Shown in pieces: positions 51,957 through 62,075 of a stretch of DNA of 64,000 bases (the stretch's first letter is position 1; every line of letters starts with the position of its first letter). Origin of the DNA: Verrucomicrobiales bacterium (GTDB lineage Bacteria > Verrucomicrobiota > Verrucomicrobiia > Verrucomicrobiales > V1-33). Below the pieces are notes generated by a model, which did no database searches, was not told the origin of the DNA, and saw only the letters and a program-made list of their open reading frames with translations. The position numbers and the translations under genes were made by a program. Where the stretch lies: contig JAQGPJ010000030.1 in NCBI GenBank assembly GCA_028293125.1, positions 44,080-108,079 of the forward strand, in the 5' to 3' direction.

Positions 51957-53561
51957 TCAGGGTTTGATCAGTTGAAAAAAGCCTTTCTTAAAATTGAGAT
52001 CAGACAACTCGCTGGCGTTTATCAGCCGCCAGCGTTCGGACAGCGCGGTGAGCGCTCCCGTCATGGGAATCTCCTGCCAGCCAGTAGCCCCGAGGTCAAG
52101 GCTTTGTTGCAGTTTGTAACCTACGGCGGGCAGGCTCCATTTCACCCAGAACGGCGTGTCCAGCGGAGTCACCTGCTGGACGCCGTTGGCATCGGATGCC
52201 GATTTTTCAAGCAGTTCCGTGAAGGGCATGACTGAGAAATCCTCATCAATGGGATTGGCGGTCCCGCTGATCCTGATACGGGAATACACGGCGGTCCGGC
52301 CCTGCCGGGCGGCGTCGCCGGGCATGGCACCAAAGTAGGCATATACCGGATTGGCGTATTTGGCGGCGGTTTCCGGCAGCAGGGAACCTGTAGCTGTCTG
52401 GCCGTCGGGGGAGGTGATGGTCGCAGCGGTGTCACTGTCGAACGTGAGTGACCAGGTGCCTGTCACGGTGCTGGAGTTCACATAGGCCAGCGTGCCCCCC
52501 TTGCCGGTGCCGTCGTCAGTGGTCCAGTAGTCGTGGCCTGCCTGCCCGTTGCTGTTGGGGGCGCTGTCCTTGTAGGCCAGGCGCATGCCGCCGCTGCCGT
52601 CCGCATTGTTGGTCAGAAACAGGACCACACAGTTCTCAGCGCTGTAGTCCACGTAGTTCAGTCCGGTGGCGAAACCGCTGCCAGGCGTCAGATAGAGGAA
52701 AGCGTTGTAGCCGGGCATGGAAGGGAACTCCTTGACGGTGAAGGAGTAGGTGACCGGCTGGTTCCGGCCCACCCAGGAATATTCGGGAGTGACGGTGCGC
52801 AGAGTCTGGCGGTCGTAAATGCCAGGGGCGCTGGACACTAGGTGCAGGCCGGGCAGGGCGGGCTCCAGCCGCATCACCGGCACCGGTGGCTCCTCCACCA
52901 CCGTGGGAGGAATGAGGCGGATGTTGTCCACCCACATGGTGCTGTTGCCCACCGGGTCGGTCTCCCCGCCCATCCACATTTTGAAGTGGATGCCTTGCAG
53001 CTGGTCGATCTGATCCACGGCTTTATTGATGGGGGCGGAAATATGATACCACTCCGATCCGGCGGAGGCGGGAATAGCCACCCGGGCGGCGTAGATCTGG
53101 CCCCACGTCATAGTGGCGAAGCCGACCTCCAGCGTGCCGAAGGTGCCGTCCGGCCGGGTTACGGCGTCCGGCTTGAAGCGCACATCCATCTCTAAGGTGA
53201 GGTACTGGCTGCCATCCAATGGTTTGTCAGCAAGGTACCGGACCACGGAGTACTCCCCCTTGCCGCTGGTGCGGTCAAAGTCCGCCACCAGCTTCATAGA
53301 GCCGGAGGCGGCGCTGCCCGCGGCGTCCATGGACGCGTCAAAGGACAGAGAGACGCCATCGGTGATGGCTTGTCCCCACCACAGCTCCCAAACATTGTTG
53401 GGCTTGGAGGGAAAATTCTCAGTCGGCCACTGGGGGACTTCGTCCGCCGTGTCGAAGTTGTTGATGATCAGGTCCTCTGCGGATACCGGGAGCGTCATGG
53501 CCAGCCCGGTGGCCCCCGCCGCCAGCCAGCGGCGCAGGGAGAAAAGCAAAACAGGCGACAT
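51957..53561 (-). CDS. Secreted CBM-like protein of unknown function
   Basis: A 534-residue exported protein with a signal peptide (LLFSLRRWLAAGATGLAMTLPVSA). The first 210 residues look like a carbohydrate-binding or jelly-roll domain (SGSMKLVADFDRTSGKGEYSVVRYL, WVDNIRLIPPTVVEEPP). A second beta-rich half includes FLYLTPGSGFATGLNYVDY. The C-terminus (WSLPAVGYKLQQSLDLGATGWQEIPMTG) is typical of secreted Verrucomicrobia proteins. No catalytic residues are recognised. Two dyads lie upstream (53615-53635 and 53654-53674). Confidence 0.8.
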   Translation of the reverse strand: MSPVLLFSLRRWLAAGATGLAMTLPVSAEDLIINNFDTADEVPQWPTENFPSKPNNVWELWWGQAITDGVSLSFDASMDAAGSAASGSMKLVADFDRTSGKGEYSVVRYLADKPLDGSQYLTLEMDVRFKPDAVTRPDGTFGTLEVGFATMTWGQIYAARVAIPASAGSEWYHISAPINKAVDQIDQLQGIHFKMWMGGETDPVGNSTMWVDNIRLIPPTVVEEPPVPVMRLEPALPGLHLVSSAPGIYDRQTLRTVTPEYSWVGRNQPVTYSFTVKEFPSMPGYNAFLYLTPGSGFATGLNYVDYSAENCVVLFLTNNADGSGGMRLAYKDSAPNSNGQAGHDYWTTDDGTGKGGTLAYVNSSTVTGTWSLTFDSDTAATITSPDGQTATGSLLPETAAKYANPVYAYFGAMPGDAARQGRTAVYSRIRISGTANPIDEDFSVMPFTELLEKSASDANGVQQVTPLDTPFWVKWSLPAVGYKLQQSLDLGATGWQEIPMTGALTALSERWRLINASELSDLNFKKGFFQLIKP

Positions 53562-53614
53562 GGTGGGGGAAGGGTTGGGTTGCAGTTCCGGTTTCCACGG
53601 AAGCGGTAACCGGC

Positions 53615-53674
53615 GTCACGATCTGCGGACGTGACACATTTGATGAAAACGATGTGAAATTAAACGAATTCCAC
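53615..53674. promoter_or_regulatory. Two dyads upstream of the CBM-like gene
   Basis: GTCACG-N9-CGTGAC (53615-53635) is perfect; GTGAAATT-N5-AATTCCAC (53654-53674) has one mismatch per arm. Both are 54-113 bases before the start and may be operator sites. Confidence 0.35.
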
Positions 53675-53777
53675 AAAACAGTCATCAAAATACAGCGGAA
53701 TACGCATTTTTTACGTGTTTCACTTGCTGGAATACACAGTGCTGCAAACAGGACTTCGGTCCAATCCTGCGGACCCG

Positions 53778-56756
53778 TCAGTGCAGGGATTTCAAAAAGG
53801 CCACGAGATCAATGAGTTCCGTGCGCGTCAATGATTCGCCGAAGCCGGCGGGCATGAGGGAGAATTCGCCAGGCCCGGTGGACTCGATATCGCTCAGAGG
53901 AATGCGGATCTCGGCTGCGGGACCCACGCCGAGAGTCAGGTCACGGTCGCTGCGGTTGTGCGGAATGCCGTAATGCATGCCCCCGTTCTTCAGCTTCACC
54001 AGCTGCGGCTCGTAGCTTCTGACAAATCCGGCGCTGGGCAGGGCGATGGCCTCCAGAAGATCGAGTTCGGTGCGGATGGCTCCGATATTGGACAGGTCGG
54101 GACCCAAAGTGCCGCCCTTGTATCCGATCTGATGGCAGGTGACGCACGCGGCTTTGGCGCTCTGAAACACGAGGTGCCCATGAGCGGCATCCCCAGTGGT
54201 GGCAGCGGCGGCGAGTTCTATCAGGCCCGCGCGGCGGGCGGCGGCGGCAGCCTGCTCCCGGTCCTGCAGGGACTTCAGCGCCGCTTTCACGGCATCCGGA
54301 AAGGAGGCCAGCCGGGCATTGAGGAAATCCGGCGCCAGGCTGGTGAGGAGATGATGCCGGTCCAGTGACCGCAGCAGGTCCAGACCGAGGGATTCATCCG
54401 GCTGCTGTGTCAGAGCCGTGACCAGAGGTGGCAGGGATACGGGGCCGGCAGTTGGCAGCGCCGGCAGCAGAACGGTGCGCTGGGCGGCGCTAAGCGGGGA
54501 AACCGCCAGCACTTTGGCCACCTCCTCTGGTCCGCTTTCCCCGGATTTGGCGGACAATTGCTTCATCAGGCCGGCGAAGACCACCTCCTCCAGTGGCGCG
54601 GGCTCAAGCAGCTGCAGGGCTTTGGGATTGGGCGGCGCTCCGTCCCCGCCGTGAGCCAGCTTTTGCAGGGCGGGGAGAAAGGGCTGGCGGTCCTTTTTGG
54701 ACAGTTTGCCAATGGCTTCCAGACCTTTCCCTTTCTCCAGCAGGCGCAGCAGCGGAGGAGTGAATTCCGCAGGCAGGGTGCTCAGTTCCGCCTTTTGAAT
54801 AATCTCCAGAGCATCTGAGGAGGTTCCGGCCTGGCTCAGCCATCCGGCCACTGTTTCCTTCATGGCGGCAGCTCCGATCCAGCCCGTGGCAAGGCTGGCA
54901 AATCCCGCGGGCAGGGCACCGCTTTCCGGTGTCAGGGCGCGCAGGGCCAAGCCGCCCTCCTCCGCCCAGCCTGGGTGGTTCTGACACAGTTTCAGAGCGG
55001 CGGCGCGGAGGGACCCGGGTGTGCCCGGGGCCAGACAGGCCAGCACGGTGCCGGCCTCCGGCCACGCTCCCTCCCGGCTGTGGGCGGCGTACAGCAGGGC
55101 GGCTTTCACGGCGGGGGAGGATTCCGTTTTCCATGCCGCTGACAAAACCCCGCCATCCGCCAGCCGGCGCACGGCATCGGTCACGGAGTGCTGGATAAAC
55201 CGGTCCTCCGGCAGCCGGCGCAGAGCCTCCAGCAGGGGCTGGACCGGGGCGGCATCCCCCGAACAGCGCCCCAAGGCCTCAGCGGCGGCCCGGACCACTC
55301 CGGCGTCCCCGGATTTAAGGCAGGCCACCAGGGCGGGCACGGCCTCACGGTCCTGGAGGCGTCCGGCGGCCAATGCGGCGGCGCGGACAGGGGCCGCGGG
55401 ATTGCCGGGCTGAAGCTGTGCCCGGATGGCGGAGGTGTCTCCGGCGCGGCAGGCAGCCCAGATATTGCCGGCGGTGCCGGCACCGGCAACGGGAATGAGG
55501 GTCGGGGCGGACTGGCCGGGAGCAGCGGTGCGCCGCAGCCGATAAATGCTCCCAGTGACCTGCGGCTTGGCAATCTGGCTGGTGGGGCAACAGATTTTGT
55601 ACCATCCGCCGGTGTCCGCCACCAGCACGCTGCCATCGCGGTCCTCCAGCACATCGGTGGGGTGGAAATCGGGATCTTCCGAAATCAGAAAATCCGAGTC
55701 CTCGGTCGTGAAGGTCGCGCCGTCCGGCCTCAGCGCATGGCGCGAGACTTTGCGCATGTTGAACTGACAGGCGAGGATGTCCCCGGTGCCCAGGGTAGCC
55801 ACCCCGCAGGGGGCGGCGGGGCCCATGTGGGTCATCACCGGCATCAAGGGGCCGGTGATGGGCAGACTCTGGATAATGTCATGATCCTTTCCCCAAAGCC
55901 CGTTCTCCACTGCGTGGATGAGGCCGTCCCGTTTCCCGCCGCCGGGGTGCAGGAGGAAGGTGTTGCTGAGAAGGCATTCGCCGTCCGCCGTCCAGGTGAT
56001 GCCGATCGGATTGTCCATGCCGCCGTTGATCACGGTCTCCACGCCCGACCCGTCAGGGCGTGCACGCAGAATATGGCTGGCGGCGGTTTCCCTGACCCTG
56101 CCATCGGTGCCGGGATGAGTCTGTTTGGCGAACCCTCCCTTGCCCCAGTAAATCCAGCCATCCGGTCCGGCGTAGGGGCCGTGCAGGTCATTGGCGCAGC
56201 CCGTCAGCGTTTTGCCGTCATACCACACGGTGCGCTCATCGGCCACGCCGTCGCCATCCCGGTCCGTGAACTTCCAGATCACCGGCGGCGCGGCGACATA
56301 GACAGAGCCCGCGAACCACAGGCAGCCTTCGGGAAAGGACAGTCCATCGGCGAAAATGGTCCGGCTGTCGAATTTGCCATCGTCGTCCGTGTCCCGCAGG
56401 CAGAGCACGCGGTGGGGTTTGTCCACCAGCTGCTGTTTCACCGGTGTATTGGTCCCGGACACCTCGGTGACATACAGCCGGCCATCCGGGGACAGGGACA
56501 TCTCCACCGGGCGGTCCACCAGCGGGGGACCCGCCACCCGCTCCACCGTCCACCCTGGCGCGGCGGTCAGGACCGGGGCCGGAGCCGGCTCCTGCGCCCC
56601 CGCCCATCTGGTTGTCAGCAGAATCAGCGGCAGGGGCAAGGTAAGCAGGAGTGCCGGTTTCAGGAGCGGTGCCACTGCCCTTAAACCCTCTGTTCCGCGT
56701 CCGGTTTCACAAGGAACGGCTGCGATCTGAAGAGGAGAGGTCGGAAGGCGGTTCAT
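53778..56756 (-). CDS. PVC-type membrane-bound dehydrogenase with HEAT repeats and cytochrome c domain
   Basis: A 992-residue exported protein. The N-terminal part is a six-blade propeller-like dehydrogenase (VERVAGPPLVDRPVEMSLSPDGRLYVTEVSG, LCLRDTDDDGKFDSRTIFADGLSFPEGCLW, NDLHGPYAGPDGWIYWGKGG). The middle is HEAT-like helical repeats (AALAAGRLQDREAVPALVACLKSGD). The C-terminal domain has CVTCH (residues 871-875), a single c-type heme site, and a conserved DLSNIGAIRTE stretch. The family is found in Planctomycetes and Verrucomicrobia and is thought to oxidise sugars or alcohols in the periplasm; substrate unknown. The start at 56756 gives a signal anchor. Confidence 0.93.
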   Translation of the reverse strand: MNRLPTSPLQIAAVPCETGRGTEGLRAVAPLLKPALLLTLPLPLILLTTRWAGAQEPAPAPVLTAAPGWTVERVAGPPLVDRPVEMSLSPDGRLYVTEVSGTNTPVKQQLVDKPHRVLCLRDTDDDGKFDSRTIFADGLSFPEGCLWFAGSVYVAAPPVIWKFTDRDGDGVADERTVWYDGKTLTGCANDLHGPYAGPDGWIYWGKGGFAKQTHPGTDGRVRETAASHILRARPDGSGVETVINGGMDNPIGITWTADGECLLSNTFLLHPGGGKRDGLIHAVENGLWGKDHDIIQSLPITGPLMPVMTHMGPAAPCGVATLGTGDILACQFNMRKVSRHALRPDGATFTTEDSDFLISEDPDFHPTDVLEDRDGSVLVADTGGWYKICCPTSQIAKPQVTGSIYRLRRTAAPGQSAPTLIPVAGAGTAGNIWAACRAGDTSAIRAQLQPGNPAAPVRAAALAAGRLQDREAVPALVACLKSGDAGVVRAAAEALGRCSGDAAPVQPLLEALRRLPEDRFIQHSVTDAVRRLADGGVLSAAWKTESSPAVKAALLYAAHSREGAWPEAGTVLACLAPGTPGSLRAAALKLCQNHPGWAEEGGLALRALTPESGALPAGFASLATGWIGAAAMKETVAGWLSQAGTSSDALEIIQKAELSTLPAEFTPPLLRLLEKGKGLEAIGKLSKKDRQPFLPALQKLAHGGDGAPPNPKALQLLEPAPLEEVVFAGLMKQLSAKSGESGPEEVAKVLAVSPLSAAQRTVLLPALPTAGPVSLPPLVTALTQQPDESLGLDLLRSLDRHHLLTSLAPDFLNARLASFPDAVKAALKSLQDREQAAAAARRAGLIELAAAATTGDAAHGHLVFQSAKAACVTCHQIGYKGGTLGPDLSNIGAIRTELDLLEAIALPSAGFVRSYEPQLVKLKNGGMHYGIPHNRSDRDLTLGVGPAAEIRIPLSDIESTGPGEFSLMPAGFGESLTRTELIDLVAFLKSLH

Positions 56757-56866
56757 GGCCGGTTAAGCTGTCCGGTTTCTAGGTTTCTGGCAAGCCTGGG
56801 CGGACGCAAAAGCGGACGCGGCGCATTTTTCTTGTCATGGGCACGCAGGTCAGGGCAGGGTGAGGC

Positions 56867-57571
56867 ATGAATTTCAGGCTTTGGCACCGCATTTTTCAGG
56901 CTTCCGCGCCGACGGTCACGGGGCTGGCCCTGGCAGGGGTAATGGGGATTCAGCCAGCAGTGGCTGCGGAGCCGGAGGCTGGATTCACGGAAAATTTTAC
57001 GGCGGCTCCCGCGGCTCCCTGGAAATGGATCCGGGAAAACCGGGACGCCTGGCGCGTGGGAAAGCAGGGCTTGGAGGTGAGGATAGAGCCCGGCAATATG
57101 TGGGGGCCGGCCAATAACGGTAAAAATGTCCTCGTGCGTCCGGTTTCACCGCTTGCGGCAGGCTCTTTGGAAATCACGGCCACCGTCAAAAATCAGCCCA
57201 CCGGCCAGTATGAGCAAACGGATCTGGTGTGGTACTTCAATGACAGCCACATGGTCAAAATAGGCCAGGAGATGGTGGACGGAAAGCTGAGCGTGGTCAT
57301 GGGCCGTGAGAAGAGGGACCAGACCCGGACCATGGGCATTTATCCGCTGGCAATCGCTCTGGTGAAGCTCCGTCTGGTGGTGCGGGGGGATAAAATCAGC
57401 GGGGAATACCAGCCCGGCGGGGAGGGACCGTGGCTTCCGGCCGGCACCACCACCGCTCCCCTGCCGGCAGCCGGCGGCCAGCCGCATATCGCCCTGATGT
57501 TTTATCAGGGGACCGTCGAGACCCCGCACTGGAGCCAGGTCAGTGAGCTGAAAGCCGTTCCCCGCCCCTGA
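56867..57571 (+). CDS. Secreted concanavalin-A-like domain protein
   Basis: A 234-residue exported protein. After the signal (VTGLALAGVMGIQPAVAA), the body has the laminin-G/DUF1349-like pattern of a beta sandwich (FTENFTAAPAAPWKWIRENRDAWRVGKQGLEVRIEPGNMWG, VLVRPVSPLAAGSLEITATVKNQPTGQYEQTDLVWYFNDSHMVKIGQE). Such domains bind or trim carbohydrates. It is followed by the DUF1080 fusion gene after 143 bases. Confidence 0.8.
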   Translation: MNFRLWHRIFQASAPTVTGLALAGVMGIQPAVAAEPEAGFTENFTAAPAAPWKWIRENRDAWRVGKQGLEVRIEPGNMWGPANNGKNVLVRPVSPLAAGSLEITATVKNQPTGQYEQTDLVWYFNDSHMVKIGQEMVDGKLSVVMGREKRDQTRTMGIYPLAIALVKLRLVVRGDKISGEYQPGGEGPWLPAGTTTAPLPAAGGQPHIALMFYQGTVETPHWSQVSELKAVPRP

Positions 57572-57652
57572 ATGGACACAGTGTTTTCCATAGGTTTCGC
57601 GACAGGATTTTAACGATAAGCCCACCTGCGAACCCACGTCGTTTTTCACTGT

Positions 57653-57674
57653 CCCCGCCGTCCCGTCCCGTCCC
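57653..57674 (-). promoter_or_regulatory. Potential G-quadruplex on the minus strand before the DUF1080 fusion gene
   Basis: Four G-runs on the minus strand (CCCC at 57653-57656, CCC at 57662-57664, 57667-57669 and 57672-57674 on the plus) have spacers of 2-5 bases. The plus strand here has CCCGT pentanucleotide repeats in a C/T-rich leader 40 bases before the start. Confidence 0.45.
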
Positions 57675-57714
57675 ATCCTTTCCGTTCCGTTCCGCTTTTC
57701 TCCCCATCCCATCC

Positions 57715-60700
57715 ATGTCCCATTACCCGTTCCCACCGCTGACCCCGCTGGTCCGTCCGGCTTTGCTGCTGGCCTTCAGTTTCGCCTTCTCCTCCTTGCC
57801 AGGCCGGGCGGCCGAGCCGCAGCCGCAGTCTTTGTTTGATGGCTCCACCCTTAATGGCTGGCAGGGCACGCCCGGCATGTGGCGCGTTGAGGACGAAGCC
57901 ATCACCGGGGAGATCGCCAATGGAGCGGACCTGAAAACCAACGAGTGGATCTTTTGGGACGGGGAGGTGGATGATTTCGAGCTGGATCTGGAATACCGCA
58001 TCACTGGCGGCCCCACAGCCAACAGCGGGGTGCAGATCCGCACCACGCGCGCCAAGGACGGGCACGCCATCGGGTATCAGGCCGACCTCGACGCCGGTGC
58101 CGAATGGCTGGGCCGCCTTTACGACGAGCATGGCCGTGAGCTGATCATGGAGCGCGGCACCCGTGTCTCCATCGCCCCGGATGGCCGCCGCTGGGTGGAT
58201 CCCTTCGCCGACCCCGTCTCCTTCAAAAGCGTGCCCAAAGCCAATGACTGGAACCACTACCGCATCCGCGCCGCCGGGCCGCATATGGAGCTGTGGGTCA
58301 ACGGCGTATTCTTCGGCGCGCTGGACGATCATGAGAGCAAGGCCGCCGAGTACAGCGGACGCATCGCCTTCCAGCTCCACGCCGGCCCCGGCCCCGCGAA
58401 GGTGCAGTTTCGAAACATCCGCCTGAAAACCTTGGGCAAAACCGCGGTGCCGCCGCCGCTGGCGACCGGGGCCTCGACCGGGGCTCCACCGGCCCCGCCC
58501 TCCTTTCCCGCCACGGATGACGCGGGCCGGGTGCTGAATCTGGGGTTTGAAAAAGGAACCTTGGAGGACTGGACTGCCGACGGCGACGCCTGGGCCAGCC
58601 AGCCCATCGAGGGCGACACGGTGCAGCGCCGGAAACCCGAACAGCACAGCCGGCAGACCGGCAGCTTCTGGATCGGCGGATACGAGCCCGGCCTGACGGA
58701 CCGCGGCACCGGGGTCCTGACCTCGGCCACCTTCAACGTCACCCATCCCTGGGCGAGCTTTTTGGTGGGCGGCGGCGGGGAGGTGGCTGCCGTGCGCGCG
58801 GAGATTGTGAATGCGGGGACCGGCAAGGTCTTCCACACCGCCGCCGGGAGATTCGAGGAGGACATGCACCGCGAGATTGTGGACATGCGCCCGCTGGCGG
58901 GACAGAAGGTGTTTGTCAGGCTCATCGACCGCGCCCGCGACGGCTGGGGGCATGTCAATTTTGACGACTTTGTTTTCCATGACACCCCGCCGGAGCGGGA
59001 GGCCACCGCCGGCAGCCGTGTAAGCCAGAGCCCTGTGTTATGGCATCTGCGTCCGAATCCCGCCAAACCCACGGCAGTGGTGAATGAGGAGGCGCAGAAG
59101 GTGGTGGCCGGCATGGAGGTCACGGATGGCTTTCAGGCGGAGCTCATCGCCGCCGAGCCTGAAGTCGTGCAGCCCATCGCCTTTTGCATGGATGAGAAGG
59201 CACGCCTGTGGGTGCTGGAGGGCATCAGTTACCCCTCCAAACAGCCGGAGGGGCAGGGCCGCGACCGCGTGGTCATCCTGGAGGACAAGGACGGCGACGG
59301 AAACTTTGAGACCCGCACGGTTTTTATCGAGGGACTGAACCTTGCCAGCGGCATCGAGGTGGGTTTTGGCGGCGTCTTCATCGGAGCCGCGCCCCAGCTT
59401 CTATTCATCCCGGACCGCAACCGTGACGACAAGCCGGACGGCCCCGCCGAGGCGCTGCTGGACGGCTGGGGCTACCAGGACACACACGAGACGCTCAACA
59501 GCTTCACCTGGGGGCCGGATGGCTGGCTTTACGGGTGTCAGGGGGTCTTCACCGCCTCTCTCATCGGCAAGCCCGGCACTCCGGAGGACCAGCGCGTGCC
59601 CATGCATGCCGGGGTGTGGCGCTTCCATCCCGTGCGGCACGAGTTTGAAATCTTCGCCAGCGGCGGCAGCAACCAGTGGGGGCTGGACTACAACGACGCC
59701 GGCCATCTTTTCATGACCCACTGCCGCAGCTTCTACGGCGGAGGCGGCACCACGCACGTCATCCGCAGCGGCCAGTTCTGGAATCAGGCCAACGCCAACT
59801 ATGCGCCTTACATCTCCGCCGCCGGCACCGACTTCGCGCCCGGTCTGAAAAACTACCTGCCCGCCGCCGCCAAGTATGACAGCGGTGAGGGCGGCGCGGG
59901 CAAGCCCGGCACCACGGCGGTTTATGGCGGCCACTCCCACGTGGGCACCCTCATCTACCAGGGCGACAACTGGCCGGACATCTACCGCGACCACCTCTTC
60001 ACGCACAACCTCCACGGCCACCAGCTAAACCATCAGGTCAATGTGCCGCAGGGTTCCAGTTATGAAACCATGCATGCGGGCTACGACCTGCTCTACACGC
60101 CGGACCCCCGCTACATCGCGGTCGATCTCCAGACCGGTCCCGACGGCGCGGTTTACATCATCGACTGGTGCGACCAGCAGCACTGCCACACGCCCATCGA
60201 GGAGAAGTGGGACCGCAGCAATGGCCGCGTTTACCGGCTCTCCTGGGCCGCGACCTTCAAGCCGGTGAAGGCCGATCTCTCGCAGGCCACCGAGGCCCAG
60301 TTGGTGGCCTTCCAGACCCATAAAAACCAATGGTATGGCCGCACCGCCCGCCGCCTGCTGCAGGAGCGCGCCGCGGAGGGGACGCTGTCCGCGGAAACCA
60401 CGGCGGCTTTGGAGAATCTGGCGGATTCCGCTGACACATCCACCGTGCTGCGTGGTTTGTGGACGCTGAATCAGACCGGCGGCCTGACTCCCGCCCGCGT
60501 CGCCAAAGCCCTTGCCCACCCCGCTGAAACCGTCCGCGGCTGGGCGGTGCAGCTGGCCACCGAAAAGGCGGGTGGCCCCCGTGCGGAGGCGGCGGTGCTG
60601 GCGAAAATGGCGCAGTCCGACCCCTCCCCAATGGTGCGCCTGGCCCTCGCCTCCGCCCTGCCGTTTCTGGCGGACGCCGATGTCTGGCCGCTGACGGAGG

Positions 60701-61974
60701 CTCTCGCCGCCCATTCGGAGGATGCCCAGGACCGGTTCCTGCCCAAGCTGATCTGGAGCGGTTTCGCCAAGGCCGCCGGTGGCGATCTGGCCCGCGCCCT
60801 GGCTCTGGCCGCCAAAACCCCGCTGCCGGATCTGTCGGACTCCATCCGCTGGTATGCGGCTCTCACGCCGGAGGGCCGCAACGCCCTGACCTCCGAAATG
60901 GCGTCCCTGCCACCGCCCGCCGCCGGGCGCACGGCACGCATCGCCGCTTTTGCGGTGCAGTCCGAGGCTTCCCTGCCCATGCCCGCCGCCTGGCCGGCGG
61001 TGGAGCAGCGGCTGGCCGCCAGTGAGGACACCGCCGTGCGCGCCGATGCCGAGCAGCTTTCCGCGGTCTTTGGTGACAAAGCGGTGCTGGGCCGCATGCG
61101 CACGGTGCTGGCCAATGCCGCGCTGCCCCTGCCGGAGCGCCGGTCCGCCTTTGAAATCCTGCGCCGCACCGGCGATCCCGAGGCCCTGCCGGTCTTCGCC
61201 GGACTGCTGGATGACAACGCATTCCGCTCCGCCGTCCTGCCGCAGCTGGCGCGGTCCAACGATCCCGTCATCGCGGCCAGACTGCTGGCCGGCATGAAGA
61301 CCTTCCCACCGGCGGATGCCGCCTTCGCTTTGTCCACCCTCACCAGCCGCCCGGCCTTTGCACTGGCTCTGGTGCAGGCCATGGAAGACAGCAGCTTCGA
61401 CAGGAACCAGCTCACCACGCTGCACATCCGCCAGATGCGGAATCTGAAGGATGCCGCGCTGGACGCCCGGCTGGAGAAAGCCTGGGGCAAGTTCAACGAA
61501 TCCAGCGCCGAGGGCAAAGCCACCATCGCCCGGCTGAAAAAGACCTTCCGCGAGGCTCCGCTCTGGGCCTACGACACCGCCAAGGGGCAGGTGGTCTTTG
61601 ACCGCGTTTGCGCCACCTGCCACACCATGGGCGGCACCGAGCGCAAGCTTGGACCCGATCTGGCCGGCTCCTGGCGCAACGGCATCGACTACTTCCTGGA
61701 GAACATCGTGGATCCCAACGCCGTGATCGGCTCCGACTTCCAGCTGGTCATCCTCACCAAAACCGACGGCAGCGTGCTCTCCGGCATCATCGCCTCCGAG
61801 AAACCCGACTCCGTCACCCTGCGGACCATCACCGAAACCGTCACCGTGCCCGTGTCGGCCATCAAGGAGCGGGAAAAACTGGAGCAGTCCCTCATGCCGC
61901 CCGGCCTCCTCGAATCCCTTCCCGAGCGTGAAGCCCTCGAGCTGCTCAAATTCCTCACCAGCAAGCCGGAGTGA
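57715..61974 (+). CDS. Fused DUF1080 domain, PVC-type dehydrogenase, HEAT repeats and cytochrome c
   Basis: This 1419-residue exported protein is the largest in the window. After a signal peptide come a DUF1080 (3-keto-disaccharide hydrolase type) domain at about 35-245 (SLFDGSTLNGWQGTPGMWRVEDEAITGEIANG), a second beta-sandwich at about 265-430, a PVC-type dehydrogenase propeller (GFQAELIAAEPEVVQPIAFCMDEKARLWVLEGISYPS), HEAT-like repeats, and a C-terminal cytochrome with CATCH (residues 1299-1303) and GPDLAGSWRNGIDYFLENIVDPN. It would join sugar binding or hydrolysis with oxidation and electron transfer in the periplasm. Confidence 0.93.
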   Translation: MSHYPFPPLTPLVRPALLLAFSFAFSSLPGRAAEPQPQSLFDGSTLNGWQGTPGMWRVEDEAITGEIANGADLKTNEWIFWDGEVDDFELDLEYRITGGPTANSGVQIRTTRAKDGHAIGYQADLDAGAEWLGRLYDEHGRELIMERGTRVSIAPDGRRWVDPFADPVSFKSVPKANDWNHYRIRAAGPHMELWVNGVFFGALDDHESKAAEYSGRIAFQLHAGPGPAKVQFRNIRLKTLGKTAVPPPLATGASTGAPPAPPSFPATDDAGRVLNLGFEKGTLEDWTADGDAWASQPIEGDTVQRRKPEQHSRQTGSFWIGGYEPGLTDRGTGVLTSATFNVTHPWASFLVGGGGEVAAVRAEIVNAGTGKVFHTAAGRFEEDMHREIVDMRPLAGQKVFVRLIDRARDGWGHVNFDDFVFHDTPPEREATAGSRVSQSPVLWHLRPNPAKPTAVVNEEAQKVVAGMEVTDGFQAELIAAEPEVVQPIAFCMDEKARLWVLEGISYPSKQPEGQGRDRVVILEDKDGDGNFETRTVFIEGLNLASGIEVGFGGVFIGAAPQLLFIPDRNRDDKPDGPAEALLDGWGYQDTHETLNSFTWGPDGWLYGCQGVFTASLIGKPGTPEDQRVPMHAGVWRFHPVRHEFEIFASGGSNQWGLDYNDAGHLFMTHCRSFYGGGGTTHVIRSGQFWNQANANYAPYISAAGTDFAPGLKNYLPAAAKYDSGEGGAGKPGTTAVYGGHSHVGTLIYQGDNWPDIYRDHLFTHNLHGHQLNHQVNVPQGSSYETMHAGYDLLYTPDPRYIAVDLQTGPDGAVYIIDWCDQQHCHTPIEEKWDRSNGRVYRLSWAATFKPVKADLSQATEAQLVAFQTHKNQWYGRTARRLLQERAAEGTLSAETTAALENLADSADTSTVLRGLWTLNQTGGLTPARVAKALAHPAETVRGWAVQLATEKAGGPRAEAAVLAKMAQSDPSPMVRLALASALPFLADADVWPLTEALAAHSEDAQDRFLPKLIWSGFAKAAGGDLARALALAAKTPLPDLSDSIRWYAALTPEGRNALTSEMASLPPPAAGRTARIAAFAVQSEASLPMPAAWPAVEQRLAASEDTAVRADAEQLSAVFGDKAVLGRMRTVLANAALPLPERRSAFEILRRTGDPEALPVFAGLLDDNAFRSAVLPQLARSNDPVIAARLLAGMKTFPPADAAFALSTLTSRPAFALALVQAMEDSSFDRNQLTTLHIRQMRNLKDAALDARLEKAWGKFNESSAEGKATIARLKKTFREAPLWAYDTAKGQVVFDRVCATCHTMGGTERKLGPDLAGSWRNGIDYFLENIVDPNAVIGSDFQLVILTKTDGSVLSGIIASEKPDSVTLRTITETVTVPVSAIKEREKLEQSLMPPGLLESLPEREALELLKFLTSKPE

Positions 61975-62034
61975 TTCAGGGTGGGCTTCAGGAGCGCGCT
62001 GAAGCCGCCAACACTCCGCGTATTCCATCAGATC

Positions 62035-62075
62035 AGGCGGAGGAGTCAACAGTAGATTCCTCCGCCTGTTTTTAT
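62035..62075 (+). terminator. Intrinsic terminator after the DUF1080 fusion gene
   Basis: A perfect 10-bp stem (AGGCGGAGGA with TCCTCCGCCT; 62035-62044 and 62058-62067) is followed by GTTTTTATTT on the plus strand. Confidence 0.9.
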
